Assembly (NCBI GenBank): GCA_019419645.1
Contig: DXZN01000001.1
Location: 45,161-108,639 of the forward strand
Direction: 5' to 3'
Length of the DNA: 63,479 nucleotides
Source: Collinsella sp.
GTDB taxonomy: Bacteria > Actinomycetota > Coriobacteriia > Coriobacteriales > Coriobacteriaceae
How positions within the stretch are numbered: the stretch's first letter is position 1; each line of letters starts with the position of its first letter. Positions 28,511 through 37,599 of this stretch are shown one piece after another. The position numbers were made by a program, and so were the translations under genes. The notes beneath the pieces are model-generated. The model saw only the letters and a list, made by a program, of their open reading frames with translations, ran no database searches and was not told the DNA's origin.

Positions 28511-28682
28511 CCAATGGCTGGGAAGGCGCATCCCACACCGACGCATTGCCTTCGGGCCCTCTTCCCAGGCTCTCCATAGCTCAGCTGGACTCCCCGCAAC
28601 CTGTTCCGAGTTGGCGGAACGAGCGCGACGTGGAGTGTCATTCTTTACCGCGTTAGACTAGACGCAGGGAAAGGAGGAGGAC
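28511..28682. other. upstream region of the PTS regulator gene
   Basis: About 170 bp holding the regulator promoter and a GGAAAGGAGGAGG ribosome binding site. A patch reading CTCCATAGCTCAGCTGGA looks like a tRNA D-arm, but no complete tRNA folds here. Confidence 0.4.
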
Positions 28683-30578
28683 ATGGATGCTCGCGTCAAG
28701 CAGCTTGTAAATATGATCGAGGACACTCAGCCTGTCGCTGTCGCGGTACTTGCCAAGCGTCTCGAGGTAAGCGAGCGCGCCGTGAGAAACTATATCCATC
28801 GCGCAAACGACAGCCTTGCAGGGGTTGCACGCATCGTTGGCAGCAAGGGGCAGTATCGTATCGATGTTGCACGTGCAGATGAGCTTGCTCGCTTGCTAGA
28901 CGGTGTGGCTCTGGCCCATCCGGGCATTCCTGATACGCGCGATGGCCGTGTGTCCTTCCTTCTTAACGACCTCCTCATGCGGTCCCAGTGGGTGACGATT
29001 GAGGAGTATGCGGATTTACTCTACGTTTCGGCGCGGACTCTGTCCAATGACATGCGTCTGGTAGAGCAGAAACTCGCCCAATTTGACTTAACGCTCGAAA
29101 AGCGCCCACGCTACGGAATCCGCGTTGCGGGCGGGGAGTCACAACGGCGCCTGTGCCTGGCCTCGCTGGTGAGGCCCGTGTTGCCCGACACCGACGATGC
29201 AAAGCTCGCCGAGCGCCTGCGGGCCATCGCCGCATGTGTGGACGATGCCCTGACGGCCTCGCCCGTCACGGTGAGCTCGCTGGCATCCCGCAATCTCATC
29301 ATGCATCTTTACATTGCTCTTGGCCGCATCGAGCAGGGCTGCTATGTCCCAGCTGCAGAATCGGACGTTCAAAAACTGGAGGGAACGCGCGAATACGCCG
29401 CGGCTTTCCAGATTGCCGCAAACATCAAGGATGCCCTGGGCGTGAGCATGCCCCGAGAAGAGGTTGCCTTTATCGCAATCCATTTGCTCGGCAGGGGCAC
29501 GGGCGTGCCCGAGAAGGGCTCTGCCGTTATCTCGGACGAGATGTGGGAGATTGCTTCCGAGATGGTACGTGCGGTCAACGATGAGTTTAGGTTTGACTTT
29601 AGCGGCGATCTTGAACTTCGCATGAACCTTGCTCGGCATATCGGCCCTCTGGGCTATCGCCTTGAATATCACATGCATATGGATAACCCCATGCTGCCCG
29701 ATATCAAGACGAGGTTTCCGTTGGCCTATTCGATGGCAGCTGGCACCTCGCAGGTACTCGAGCGTCATTTTGGCAGCCAGCCCTCTGATGAAGAGCTCGG
29801 CTACATCGCCATGGCATTTGCCCTGGCCCTCGAGCAGCAAGCCGACCAGCCGCGTCGCAAGCGCATCCTGATCGTGTGCGCCTCGGGAGCGGGAAGCGCC
29901 CGTATGCTCGAGCACCAGTACCGCAAGCAGTTTGGCATGTATATCGATTCGATTGAGACATGCGATGTCGCCCGCGTGGGAACGTTCGATTTTTCGCACA
30001 TCGACTACGTGTTCACAACGGTGCCGCTCAACGTCAAGTTGCCCGTGCCCGTCCGCGAGGCCGATTTCTTCTTGGAGACGAGCGATGTCAACGCTATCCG
30101 CAAGGTGCTGAGCGACGACACTGCGCAATCGGACTCCGTAAGCTCTTTCTTTAGCCGTGCCCTGTTCTTCAACCGCGTTGAGGCGCCGTCGAAGCAGGCC
30201 GTTCTCCGATATCTCTCCGAGCGCGCCGTCGAGAGCGGCCGTGTCGATGCCCAGTTTGCCCAAGAGGTCGCCGAGCGCGAGAGCGCGAGTGCCACCTCGT
30301 TTGGCAATGGGGTAGCCATGCCCCATGGGATGCATCCCTTGAGCGCCGAGGCCTTTGTTACCGTGGGCCTGCTCGAACATCCCATTCTTTGGGACGAATA
30401 CGGCCATGAGGTCGATATCGTCTTTATGGTGTCGTTTGCCCGGTCGGGCGGCGATGAGGCGCGGATCTTGAGCTCACTGCTCGCCGAGATCTTTATGGAC
30501 CGCCAGGGGGTCGAGCGCCTACGCGAGCGCCGGTCCTGGCATGAGCTGATGGCGCTTGTGCAAGCGCATACGGCTTAA
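28683..30578 (+). CDS. PTS-controlled transcriptional regulator (BglG/LicR type)
   Basis: 631 residues. N-terminal helix-turn-helix (VAVLAKRLEVSERAVRNYIHR, near 19-39) and a second HTH/Mga-like segment (EEYADLLYVSARTLSNDMRLVEQ, about 106-128) are followed by two PTS regulation domains with conserved His (residues about 180-390), a IIB-like domain starting RILIVCASGAGSARML near 397 with its Cys, and a IIA domain with GNGVAMPHGMHPL near 540-552 carrying the phospho-His. This is the layout of LicR/MtlR-type activators whose activity is set by PTS phosphorylation. It precedes cellobiose-type PTS genes on the same strand and is their probable activator. The strong ribosome binding site GGAGGAGG fixes the start. 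Confidence 0.92.
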   Translation: MDARVKQLVNMIEDTQPVAVAVLAKRLEVSERAVRNYIHRANDSLAGVARIVGSKGQYRIDVARADELARLLDGVALAHPGIPDTRDGRVSFLLNDLLMRSQWVTIEEYADLLYVSARTLSNDMRLVEQKLAQFDLTLEKRPRYGIRVAGGESQRRLCLASLVRPVLPDTDDAKLAERLRAIAACVDDALTASPVTVSSLASRNLIMHLYIALGRIEQGCYVPAAESDVQKLEGTREYAAAFQIAANIKDALGVSMPREEVAFIAIHLLGRGTGVPEKGSAVISDEMWEIASEMVRAVNDEFRFDFSGDLELRMNLARHIGPLGYRLEYHMHMDNPMLPDIKTRFPLAYSMAAGTSQVLERHFGSQPSDEELGYIAMAFALALEQQADQPRRKRILIVCASGAGSARMLEHQYRKQFGMYIDSIETCDVARVGTFDFSHIDYVFTTVPLNVKLPVPVREADFFLETSDVNAIRKVLSDDTAQSDSVSSFFSRALFFNRVEAPSKQAVLRYLSERAVESGRVDAQFAQEVAERESASATSFGNGVAMPHGMHPLSAEAFVTVGLLEHPILWDEYGHEVDIVFMVSFARSGGDEARILSSLLAEIFMDRQGVERLRERRSWHELMALVQAHTA

Positions 30579-30697
30579 GACTTCTTTTGTCGATAACCCT
30601 GTCTGTCTACCTGCAATAAACCTCGAGGATTGCGGGCGGGAGATAGGCGTTTCGAATATTCAAGTACAAACCAAACATCACGGGAGAGGAGACCGTT

Positions 30698-31024
30698 ATG
30701 GACGATCAGGGAACCGAGATGGTTTCGTTTCAGCTGGTCGCTGCAGCGGGAGAGGCACGCAGCCTTGCCTTCGAAGCCCTTGAAAAGGCAAAAGCGGGGG
30801 ATTTTGACGCCGCCGCCAAACTCATGAAGCAGTCAAAGGATGCGGGAATCAAGGCTCACCACATCCAAACGCAGCTGCTTTCGACTGAGGCAGCGGGCGA
30901 GCATCTGTCGGTGGATGTGTTGCTGGTCCATGCTCAGGACCACCTCATGTGCTCCATGCTTGCTCAGGAGCTCGTGCAGGAGCTGATCTGCCTGTATGAG
31001 TGCACTGCAACCAAGAACGCCTAG
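30698..31024 (+). CDS. PTS lactose/cellobiose-family IIA component
   Basis: 108 residues, all-helical, with the family pattern AAGEARSLAFEALEKAKAGDFDAA and the IIA histidine in VDVLLVHAQDHLMCSM near residue 83. It receives phosphate from HPr and passes it to IIB. ATG follows GGGAGAGGAG. It opens the transport operon 119 bp after the regulator gene, in a gap that probably holds the regulated promoter. Length matches the lactose/cellobiose IIA family. Confidence 0.93.
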   Translation: MDDQGTEMVSFQLVAAAGEARSLAFEALEKAKAGDFDAAAKLMKQSKDAGIKAHHIQTQLLSTEAAGEHLSVDVLLVHAQDHLMCSMLAQELVQELICLYECTATKNA

Positions 31025-31070
31025 CGGCGTGCGGTGACTATCCAACCAATCAATGCGAAGGGAATCCCTT

Positions 31071-31364
31071 ATGAAGATCCTTCTTGTTTGCGCAGCTGGT
31101 CTGTCTACAAGCATTCTGATGAAGAAACTCGAGAAATATGCGGAGCAAAACGGCATCGAGCTCGATATCGATGCGGTGGGTATCGGCGAGTATCAGGAGA
31201 CGTGCGCCAATTATGACGTGCTGCTCTTGGGGCCGCAGGTGTCCTACCAGCTCAACACCGTCAAGCAGGGGAGCGGTAAGCCGACCGCGGTCATCCCCGC
31301 ACAGGACTACGGCATGGGCAACGCCGCCAACGTGCTGGCACTCGCCCAGTCGCTGTTGGGTTAG
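31071..31364 (+). CDS. PTS lactose/cellobiose-family IIB component
   Basis: 97 residues from MKILLVCAAGLSTSILMKKLE; the Cys in the VCAAGLSTS loop is the phosphorylation site. The remainder (IDAVGIGEYQ, VLLLGPQVSYQL) is the usual IIB core. A GAAGGGAAT ribosome binding site precedes this ATG; an ATG at 31053 is in frame but less well placed. It passes phosphate to the incoming sugar together with IIC, 9 bp downstream. Confidence 0.93.
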   Translation: MKILLVCAAGLSTSILMKKLEKYAEQNGIELDIDAVGIGEYQETCANYDVLLLGPQVSYQLNTVKQGSGKPTAVIPAQDYGMGNAANVLALAQSLLG

Positions 31365-31373
31365 GAGGCAACC

Positions 31374-32723
31374 ATGGAGAAGTTCATGACCCTGCTTCAG
31401 GAAAAACTGACCCCTATCGCCAATTTCTGCGGCACCGAGCGCCACTTTGCCTCCATGCAAAAGGGCTTTATGAGCGCGATCAGCTTCATCTTGGTATCTG
31501 CCGTCTTTATGATCCTCGCCAACCCGCCGGTCACGGCCGACCTGGTGGCGCAGGGCGGGTTCTGGTCCGTCTTTGGCCCTTGGCTCGATTTTGCGACGGC
31601 CAATAAGCTCACGCTGCTCATCCCCTTCAATATGACGATGGGCATACTGTCGGTGATCGTGACGTTCGCAATCGCCTATAACCTGGCGGGCACCTACAAG
31701 ATGCCCAAGCTTAACGCCGGCATGACCTCGCTGGTGATGTTCCTGATCGCCGCGGCGCCGTCGTCCTACTACCAGCTTGCTGACGAGTCCGTGCTCCAGG
31801 CGGTCCCCTGCACCTATCTGGGTGCGCAGGGCCTGTTTACCGCCATCATCGTTGCCTTGGTCTCCGTCGAGGTCACGCGCTTCTGCCAGACCAAGGGCAT
31901 CACCATCAAGATGCCCGATGGCGTGCCGCCGTTTTTGTCCGAAACCTTTGGCGCCATCGTACCTATGCTCGCCAACATCCTCATCTTCTTTGGCGGCAAC
32001 CTGCTGATCCAGATGATCGATCCCGCGCTGTCCATCCCCTCGGTTATCGAGAAGCTGCTCGCTGCCCCGCTTTCCGTCGCAGTTGACTCTGTGCCCGGCG
32101 CACTGCTTATCTGCTTCATGACGCTGCTGTTTTGGTGCTTTGGCGTCCACGGCAACATGATCGTAATGCCCATCACCGCCCCGGTCTCGCTTGCCGCCTT
32201 TGCCGCCAACGCCTCGCTCTATGCTGCCGGGCAGCCGCTTGAGTTCCACCCGGTGCTCATGTCGTTGGCCATCAACCTCATCGGCGGCACGGGTAATACG
32301 TTCTCTTTTGTGGCGCTCTGCGCGTTTAGGGCAAAGTCGCAGCAGCTCAAGGCATTTGGCAGGGCATCGATCGTGCCGAGCTTCTTCCGTATCTCCGAGC
32401 CCGCGATCTTCGGCGCGCCCATCATCTTCAACCCGATCCTCATGATTCCGTTTGTGCTAGGCGGCATGATCTCGGCCCTGCTGTATTGGGGTGCGGTCTC
32501 ACTGGGTCTTGTCTCTAACTTCTACATCTTGGTGAGCGGCACGTTCCCCATCTTCGTTCAGGGCTTTGTCCAGTGCCTCGACCCGCGCATCTGGGTGTTT
32601 ACGATCGTTTTGATCGTGGTCATGGCTGTGGTCTGGTACCCGTTCTTTAAGGTGTACGATAACCAGCTCCTGGCTCAGGAGCAGGAGAACGCCGCGGCAG
32701 CTTCTGCCGAGGATGCTGAGTAG
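31374..32723 (+). CDS. PTS cellobiose-type IIC permease
   Basis: 449 residues with about ten membrane segments. It begins MEKFMTLLQEKLTPIANFCGTERHFASMQKG, the characteristic lead of lactose/cellobiose-family IIC subunits, and contains GNTFSFVALC and ISEPAIFGAPIIFNPILMIPF, the conserved region around the sugar-site glutamate. It forms the transport channel for a beta-glucoside. The ATG follows GGAGGCAACC, 9 bp after IIB. A short acidic tail (AAASAEDAE) ends next to the glucosidase start. Exact sugar cannot be fixed from sequence; cellobiose or another beta-glucoside is likely given the neighbour enzyme. Confidence 0.94.
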   Translation: MEKFMTLLQEKLTPIANFCGTERHFASMQKGFMSAISFILVSAVFMILANPPVTADLVAQGGFWSVFGPWLDFATANKLTLLIPFNMTMGILSVIVTFAIAYNLAGTYKMPKLNAGMTSLVMFLIAAAPSSYYQLADESVLQAVPCTYLGAQGLFTAIIVALVSVEVTRFCQTKGITIKMPDGVPPFLSETFGAIVPMLANILIFFGGNLLIQMIDPALSIPSVIEKLLAAPLSVAVDSVPGALLICFMTLLFWCFGVHGNMIVMPITAPVSLAAFAANASLYAAGQPLEFHPVLMSLAINLIGGTGNTFSFVALCAFRAKSQQLKAFGRASIVPSFFRISEPAIFGAPIIFNPILMIPFVLGGMISALLYWGAVSLGLVSNFYILVSGTFPIFVQGFVQCLDPRIWVFTIVLIVVMAVVWYPFFKVYDNQLLAQEQENAAAASAEDAE

Positions 32724-32724
32724 C

Positions 32725-34179
32725 ATGAGTTACTTTGACAGAACGTCTGCCGCCGGTATGCCCGAGGGCTTTTTGTGGGGTGGTGCCCTCGCCGCCAACC
32801 AGGCCGAAGGGGGCTGGAACGAGGGCGGCCGCGGCATGTCGCACTCCGACCTGATCCCACAGGGTTCCGACCGCTGGGATGTAATGTTTGGCAGGCAAAA
32901 GCCCGTGGACGATCCGGACAGGCTGTATCCATGCCGCTGGGGCAACGATTTCTTCCATCATTGGCACGAGGATGTCGAGCTCTTTGCCGAGATGGGCTTT
33001 AAGTGCCTGCGTCTTTCAATTTGCTGGAGCCGTATTTTTCCCACAGGGATGGAGACCGAGCCCAACGGCGAGGGCTTGGAGTTTTACCGTCAGGTATTCG
33101 AGGCGCTGCGCGAGCATGGAATCGAGCCGCTTGTGACGCTGTCGCACTACGACTATCCGTTGGCTCTGGTCGAGCGCTATGGTGGCTGGCAAAGCCGAGA
33201 GATGATCGAGCGGTATGCGCACTACGTCGAGACCGTCGGACGCGCGTACCAGGGCCTCGTGCGTTATTGGCTTACGTTCAACGAGATCAACAGCGTGGCG
33301 CTGTCCTATCTCAACGCGGGTGTCACGCTCGAGGATGAGCGTGACCGTGCAGCCGTGACCGCGGCGTTCTCGCACCATATGTTTATGGCGAGCGCTCGCG
33401 CTGTCGAGATTCTGCACAAGATCGATCCCGCAAACAAGGTGGGTTGCATGGTCGCTGCCGGTGCGACCTATCCGTACCGTTGTGCGCCCGAGGACGTATG
33501 GCTTGCGTATGAGGAGGACCGCGGCCGCTACTTCTACACAGACGTGATGGCTGCGGGCGCCTATCCTGCTTGGAAGCTGCGTGCACTCGAGAAAGAGGGT
33601 GTTCACGTGCCCTTTGAGCCGGGCGATACGGAGTATCTGGCAGAGCATACGGTCGACTTCATCTCGTTCTCGTACTATTGCTCGCGCTTGGTGTGCGCCG
33701 ATGATCAGGTGATCGCCGAGAAGGCGGAGGGCAACGTGTTCCCGACGTTGCGCAATCCGTACCTCAAGGATAAAGAGACTGCCTGGAAGTGGCAGATCGA
33801 TGCGCTGGGTTTGCGCGTGACGCTTGCCGGCTACCACGATCGTTACCATCTTCCGCTCTTTATCGCCGAGAACGGTGTGGGCGGACTCGATGCGCTGGAA
33901 GACGGCAAAGTCCACGATGCGTATCATATTGATTACCTGCGAAGGCATATTCTTGCGCTGCGCGATGCAATTGTCGAGGACGGTGTTGACCTGATGGGAT
34001 ACACGCCGTGGGGCTGTATCGATTTGGTGTCGGCCTCGACGGGGCAGATGAAGAAGCGCTATGGCTTTGTTTATGTTGATGCCGATGATATGGGCAAAGG
34101 CACGTTCGATCGCTACCGAAAGGACAGCTTCTGCTGGTACCAAAAGGTCATTGCATCAAATGGCGAGGACTTGAGTTAA
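32725..34179 (+). CDS. 6-phospho-beta-glucosidase (GH1)
   Basis: 484 residues, usual for family GH1. N-terminus MPEGFLWGGALAANQAEGGW; acid/base Glu in LTFNEINS near 195; catalytic nucleophile in LFIAENGVGGLD near 381. It would hydrolyse the phosphorylated beta-glucoside delivered by the PTS to glucose 6-phosphate plus aglycone or glucose. The start MSYFDRTSA at 32725 lies 1 bp after the IIC stop; an ATG at 32713 overlapping IIC is also possible. It is the last gene of the operon and is followed by a terminator. Confidence 0.95.
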   Translation: MSYFDRTSAAGMPEGFLWGGALAANQAEGGWNEGGRGMSHSDLIPQGSDRWDVMFGRQKPVDDPDRLYPCRWGNDFFHHWHEDVELFAEMGFKCLRLSICWSRIFPTGMETEPNGEGLEFYRQVFEALREHGIEPLVTLSHYDYPLALVERYGGWQSREMIERYAHYVETVGRAYQGLVRYWLTFNEINSVALSYLNAGVTLEDERDRAAVTAAFSHHMFMASARAVEILHKIDPANKVGCMVAAGATYPYRCAPEDVWLAYEEDRGRYFYTDVMAAGAYPAWKLRALEKEGVHVPFEPGDTEYLAEHTVDFISFSYYCSRLVCADDQVIAEKAEGNVFPTLRNPYLKDKETAWKWQIDALGLRVTLAGYHDRYHLPLFIAENGVGGLDALEDGKVHDAYHIDYLRRHILALRDAIVEDGVDLMGYTPWGCIDLVSASTGQMKKRYGFVYVDADDMGKGTFDRYRKDSFCWYQKVIASNGEDLS

Positions 34180-34195
34180 CTCTTGCAGGTCTGTT

Positions 34196-34231
34196 GCCCC
34201 GCGGTCCGCTTCGGCCGCGGGGGCTTTTGTT
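34196..34231 (+). terminator. terminator of the PTS operon
   Basis: GCCCCGCGGTCC / GGCCGCGGGGGC-type hairpin with a short loop, followed by TTTTGTTATT. Strong intrinsic terminator 16 bp after the glucosidase stop. Confidence 0.88.
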
Positions 34232-34270
34232 ATTGAGGCGGCTGTTCATGAGGAGCATTGCAGGCTGCGG

Positions 34271-34624
34271 AAACCCGGCACTTGGGGACGTTCCTTTCCT
34301 GCCGGCAGCTTGGGACAGTCCTTAAAGGCCGCATCGATCAACTGCGGAAAGCACATCCCAGAATGAGCGTCCAACATGGGGTGCGGTTTCCCTTGAGGCC
34401 CTCAATCGGAAAATGCATCCCGGATTATTGTCGAAAAGCGGTCCCTAGTTTCCCAAACGGGCCGCTAACGGAAAGCGCACCCCGCTATTGGGCCCCAAAG
34501 CAGGATGCGCTTTCCGTGCTGGCAGTTCCAAGCAGTTCGGGATGGCCCTTTTCGTCTGCTCTCGGCCGGCGTCCGTAAGACTGTCCCCGACGACCACTCA
34601 TTTAAGTCTGTCCCCAATGACTAG
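34271..34624. mobile_element. long composite GGGGAC repeat
   Basis: The left module (34273-34325, ACCCGGCACTTGGGGACG through TGGGACAGTCCTTAA) and right module (34591-34624, ACTCATTTAAGTCTGTCCCC then AATGACTAG) match those of the element at 28357. The 265-bp middle differs and contains repeated GGAAAGCGCATCCC-like units in both orientations (near 34344, 34409, 34474, 34506). No gene is supported here. The right end overlaps the stop codon of the leftward peptidase gene. Confidence 0.72.
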
Positions 34625-35655
34625 TAGTAGGCCCACATGGCTTCGACTTCGTTGAGGACCTCTACGACGCCCCAGCGGCGGGCGCTGCGGCTGGCCGAGT
34701 TGGGATCGAAGACTTCAATCTGGTCGGCGTCGTCAATACCGTAAAGTACAATGTAGTGGCCCACGTTGGTAAAGGTGCCCGGCCGAACGGCGGCGATGAC
34801 GGGCGCTCCCGAACGCAGCGCCTGAGTCATCGAGTCGCGATCGTTATGAAGCTCCGTTCCGTTAAGTCCCAACTGCCACGCACCGCTCGTCATAAACGAC
34901 CATTCGGTTGCACCGGTGGGGGCGTAATTGCCTGCCTCGGAAAGCGCGCACATATCGACGGGAGTCATATCGGTGCGTCCCGTCTTAAAGATATAGACCA
35001 TGGTGAGGCACGTAGGCCCGCAGGCATTTTGGCGGATGGTACCGCCGGCGTAAGGCAGCTCCGACCATGCAGGGTCGATCTGATAGATATGGGGCATCGT
35101 GCCGGCTTGCCATTGCGAGCGCGGGGTCGAAAAGGCGAAAGAATAACCGGGCGCGACGGGGGCCTTGAGCAGCTTGTCCTCGGCGGTGGGCTCGAGACCG
35201 GCCGAGCCGTGGGACATACAGGAGCTCATAAGCACAAAGACCAGACAGATGAGGATAGAGCACAGTGCGAGGCAAAGCCGACGAGCCGGCAGGGCGGGGG
35301 CATTCACGTACGATGTCGAGCGGTAGGGCTTGCCGTCGCGTCCGCCTTGGGGATGCGAAAAGAAGCGGTTGATATGGCTGCCGGGCTGACGTGCGCCGTT
35401 GCGGCGCAGTTGCGGAACCTCGGCTTGGCGCTGTCGAGTGCGCGCGCCCAAGCGGCTATCTTGCTGTGCGCTTGTGCCCGTGCTCGGACGGCCACTCTGC
35501 CGTGTTCTGTTTGTCTGCTGCCGAGACGAAGGCCTGGGTTGCTCTTGAGGGCGTTGCGGATTGCTGCTCGTGGCACTTCTGGGCGTCGGCGTGGTGCGGC
35601 CAGCAAGGCGAACGCTTTGTCGCCGTTGATCACCGTCGTTGTATCCGTATGCCAT
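34621..35655 (-). CDS. membrane-anchored C39-like cysteine peptidase family protein
   Basis: 344 residues. The first 95 residues are low-complexity, Arg/Gln/Ser/Pro-rich and basic, then one membrane helix (RLCLALCSILICLVFVLMSS, about 117-137), then an exported domain. That domain has CGPTCLTMVY (Cys near 215), GHYIVLYGID (His near 298) and EVFDPNS (Asp near 316), the Cys-His-Asp set of peptidase C39-like proteins. It probably cleaves peptides or peptidoglycan-linked substrates outside the cell; the true substrate is unknown. It stands alone. The stop codon lies in the terminal bases of the adjacent repeat element, so its C-terminus may have been set by that insertion. Confidence 0.85.
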   Translation of the reverse strand: MAYGYNDGDQRRQSVRLAGRTTPTPRSATSSNPQRPQEQPRPSSRQQTNRTRQSGRPSTGTSAQQDSRLGARTRQRQAEVPQLRRNGARQPGSHINRFFSHPQGGRDGKPYRSTSYVNAPALPARRLCLALCSILICLVFVLMSSCMSHGSAGLEPTAEDKLLKAPVAPGYSFAFSTPRSQWQAGTMPHIYQIDPAWSELPYAGGTIRQNACGPTCLTMVYIFKTGRTDMTPVDMCALSEAGNYAPTGATEWSFMTSGAWQLGLNGTELHNDRDSMTQALRSGAPVIAAVRPGTFTNVGHYIVLYGIDDADQIEVFDPNSASRSARRWGVVEVLNEVEAMWAYY

Positions 35656-36016
35656 TCGTACCGCCTTGTCTCATGTATAACCTATCTATCCTACAAAAAA
35701 GATGTGCAACAAATGGGTCCGCGCGTCAAAAGCTCGGTAAACGGTACGAAAGGCGCAAAACACACGGCCTCAAAAACATCTCTATATGCGTCCGATGAGC
35801 GTACGCCCGTCGGACGGGCGACAACAATGAGCGGCAAACCGTGCCGTTCGTCCCAAAAACGGCGCCGCTCGTTTTGCAGTTCTGCCTTCGGTCGAGCCAC
35901 AAGCGGCGCTGCTGTGCCAAGGCCGTATCTTAAAGCCATGAAATAAAAGCGCGCGGCAAAACAGACCGCGCAAGGGGTGACGCCAAAGAGGCGTCAATAA
36001 GGAAAGGAGGGGAACA
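35656..36016. promoter_or_regulatory. divergent promoter region with leader hairpins for the permease
   Basis: About 360 bp without a gene. Near the permease two small hairpins follow one another, GCGCGG / CCGCGC (35951-35971) and GACGCC / GGCGTC (35979-35995), then AAAGGAGGGG and ATG. They may regulate translation or transcript stability. The left part serves the peptidase gene. Confidence 0.45.
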
Positions 36017-37468
36017 ATGGCGGACAAGAACGCAGAAGTTGCAGTCGAAGGTAACGGCGGCATGAAGAAAACGCTTTCGCTCTGGAACTTCTTCACCATC
36101 GGTTTCGGTGCCATCATCGGAACTGGCTGGGTTCTGCAGGTCGGCGACTGGATGGTCGTGGGCGGCGGTCCCGTTCCCGCTATGATCGCATTCCTCTTGG
36201 GTGCAATCTTTCTCGTGCCCGTCGGAGCTGTTTTCGGTGAGCTCACGGCTGCTATCCCCATCTCGGGCGGCATCGTCGAGTATGTCGATCGTAGCTTTGG
36301 CCGTACGATGAGCTACATCACCGGCTGGCTCCTGGCCCTGGGCAACGGCATCCTGTGCCCGTGGGAGGCCATCGCCATCTCGACCCTTGTGTCCGAGATG
36401 TTCGGCAGCCTGCCCGGCCTTGAGTGGCTGCGCGCCGTCAAGCTCTACACCATCCTGGGCGCCGACGTTTACCTGTTCCCGACGCTGATCGCGCTCGGCT
36501 TTGCAACCTACGTCATCTTCCTCAACTTCCGCGGTGCCAGCTCGGCCGCCAAGCTGCAGGCCTTCCTGACCAAGGCCCTGCTCTGCGGCATGCTGCTCGC
36601 CATGGGCGTCTCGCTGTTCACCGGCTCGCCGGACAACGCCATGCCCGTGTTCTCCCAGGTCACCGGTGCTGGTGGCGGCAAGCCCGCTACCGAGGGCACC
36701 AGCCTGTTCGCCGGTATCGTTTCGGTCCTGGTTCTGACCCCGTTCTTCTACGCCGGCTTCGACACCATTCCTCAGCAGGCTGAGGAAGCAGCCGAGGGCC
36801 TCAACTGGAACAAGTTCGGTAAGATCATCTCCTTGGCCCTGCTGGCCGCCGGCGGCTTCTACATGGTCTGCATCTACTCGTTCGGCACCATTCTCGACTG
36901 GCATGAGTTTGTTAAGAGCCCGGTTCCCGCGCTTGCCTGCCTCAAGGGTATCAACATGCTCCTGTACCTGGCCATGCTCGTCATCGCCACGCTTGGACCC
37001 ATGGGCCCGATGAACTCCTTCTACGGCGCCACGAGCCGCATCATGCTCGCCATGGGCCGCAAGGGCCAGCTGCCCGAGAAGTTCGCCGAGGTCGATCCCA
37101 AGTCCGGCGCTCCCAAGCTCGCCTGCGTCGTCCTGGGCGTCATCACCGTCATCGGTCCGTTCCTGGGCAAGAACATGCTCATTCCTCTGACCAACGTGTC
37201 GGCCCTCGCCTTCATCTTCTCCTGCGGCATGGTCGCCCTCGCTTGCCTGCGCATGCGCTTCACCGAGCCCGACCTGCCTCGTCCCTACGAGGTGCCCGGC
37301 GGCAAGTTTGGCATCTGCCTCGCTGTCGCTGCCTGCGCCGTCATCATCGGCCTGCTCGTGATCCCGTTCTCTCCCGCCTCCCTCAACATGGTGGAGTGGA
37401 GCATCGTGATCGGCTGGCTGGCCATTGGCCTGGCCCTCATGGCCTTCACCAATTCCCGCAAAAAATAA
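36017..37468 (+). CDS. APC-family amino acid permease
   Basis: 483 residues with about 12 membrane segments. It begins with a short polar N-terminus, then KKTLSLWNFFTIGFGAIIGTGWVLQ, the substrate-binding first helix (GAIIGTGW) of the amino acid-polyamine-organocation superfamily. PISGGIVEYVDRSFG and the later YGATSRIMLAMGRKGQLPE region are also typical. It imports or exchanges an amino acid or related amine; substrate not predictable. The strong AAAGGAGGGG ribosome binding site and biased codons indicate high expression. An amidohydrolase follows 131 bp later beyond a hairpin and may act on the imported compound. Confidence 0.92.
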   Translation: MADKNAEVAVEGNGGMKKTLSLWNFFTIGFGAIIGTGWVLQVGDWMVVGGGPVPAMIAFLLGAIFLVPVGAVFGELTAAIPISGGIVEYVDRSFGRTMSYITGWLLALGNGILCPWEAIAISTLVSEMFGSLPGLEWLRAVKLYTILGADVYLFPTLIALGFATYVIFLNFRGASSAAKLQAFLTKALLCGMLLAMGVSLFTGSPDNAMPVFSQVTGAGGGKPATEGTSLFAGIVSVLVLTPFFYAGFDTIPQQAEEAAEGLNWNKFGKIISLALLAAGGFYMVCIYSFGTILDWHEFVKSPVPALACLKGINMLLYLAMLVIATLGPMGPMNSFYGATSRIMLAMGRKGQLPEKFAEVDPKSGAPKLACVVLGVITVIGPFLGKNMLIPLTNVSALAFIFSCGMVALACLRMRFTEPDLPRPYEVPGGKFGICLAVAACAVIIGLLVIPFSPASLNMVEWSIVIGWLAIGLALMAFTNSRKK

Positions 37469-37486
37469 CGCCTAGCCGGGGCGGAT

Positions 37487-37523
37487 CGGGTGCGCGGGGC
37501 CCTCTCTCCCGCGCACCGAACCC
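37487..37523 (+). terminator. hairpin between permease and amidohydrolase
   Basis: CGGGTGCGCGGG / CCCGCGCACCG with an 8-nt loop. No U-tract, so readthrough into the amidohydrolase gene is possible. Confidence 0.45.
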
Positions 37524-37599
37524 GGCACCACTTGGGTAGTTTTGTGAGGCCTTAACCCAACGCGGCCTCGCCCACTATATGGATCCATAAGGAGGAACC

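Noticed and set aside
28570..28640. tRNA-like patch CTCCATAGCTCAGCTGGA
   Set aside because: The D-arm resembles a tRNA, but no anticodon stem or TTCGA-type T-loop can be folded at proper spacing.
29139..30407. 422-residue minus-strand frame opposite the PTS regulator
   Set aside because: Shadow of a gene with clear HTH, PRD, IIB and IIA domains.
35691..35939. 82-residue minus-strand frame in the gap before the permease
   Set aside because: It overlaps other equally long frames, lacks a ribosome binding site and has no recognisable features.
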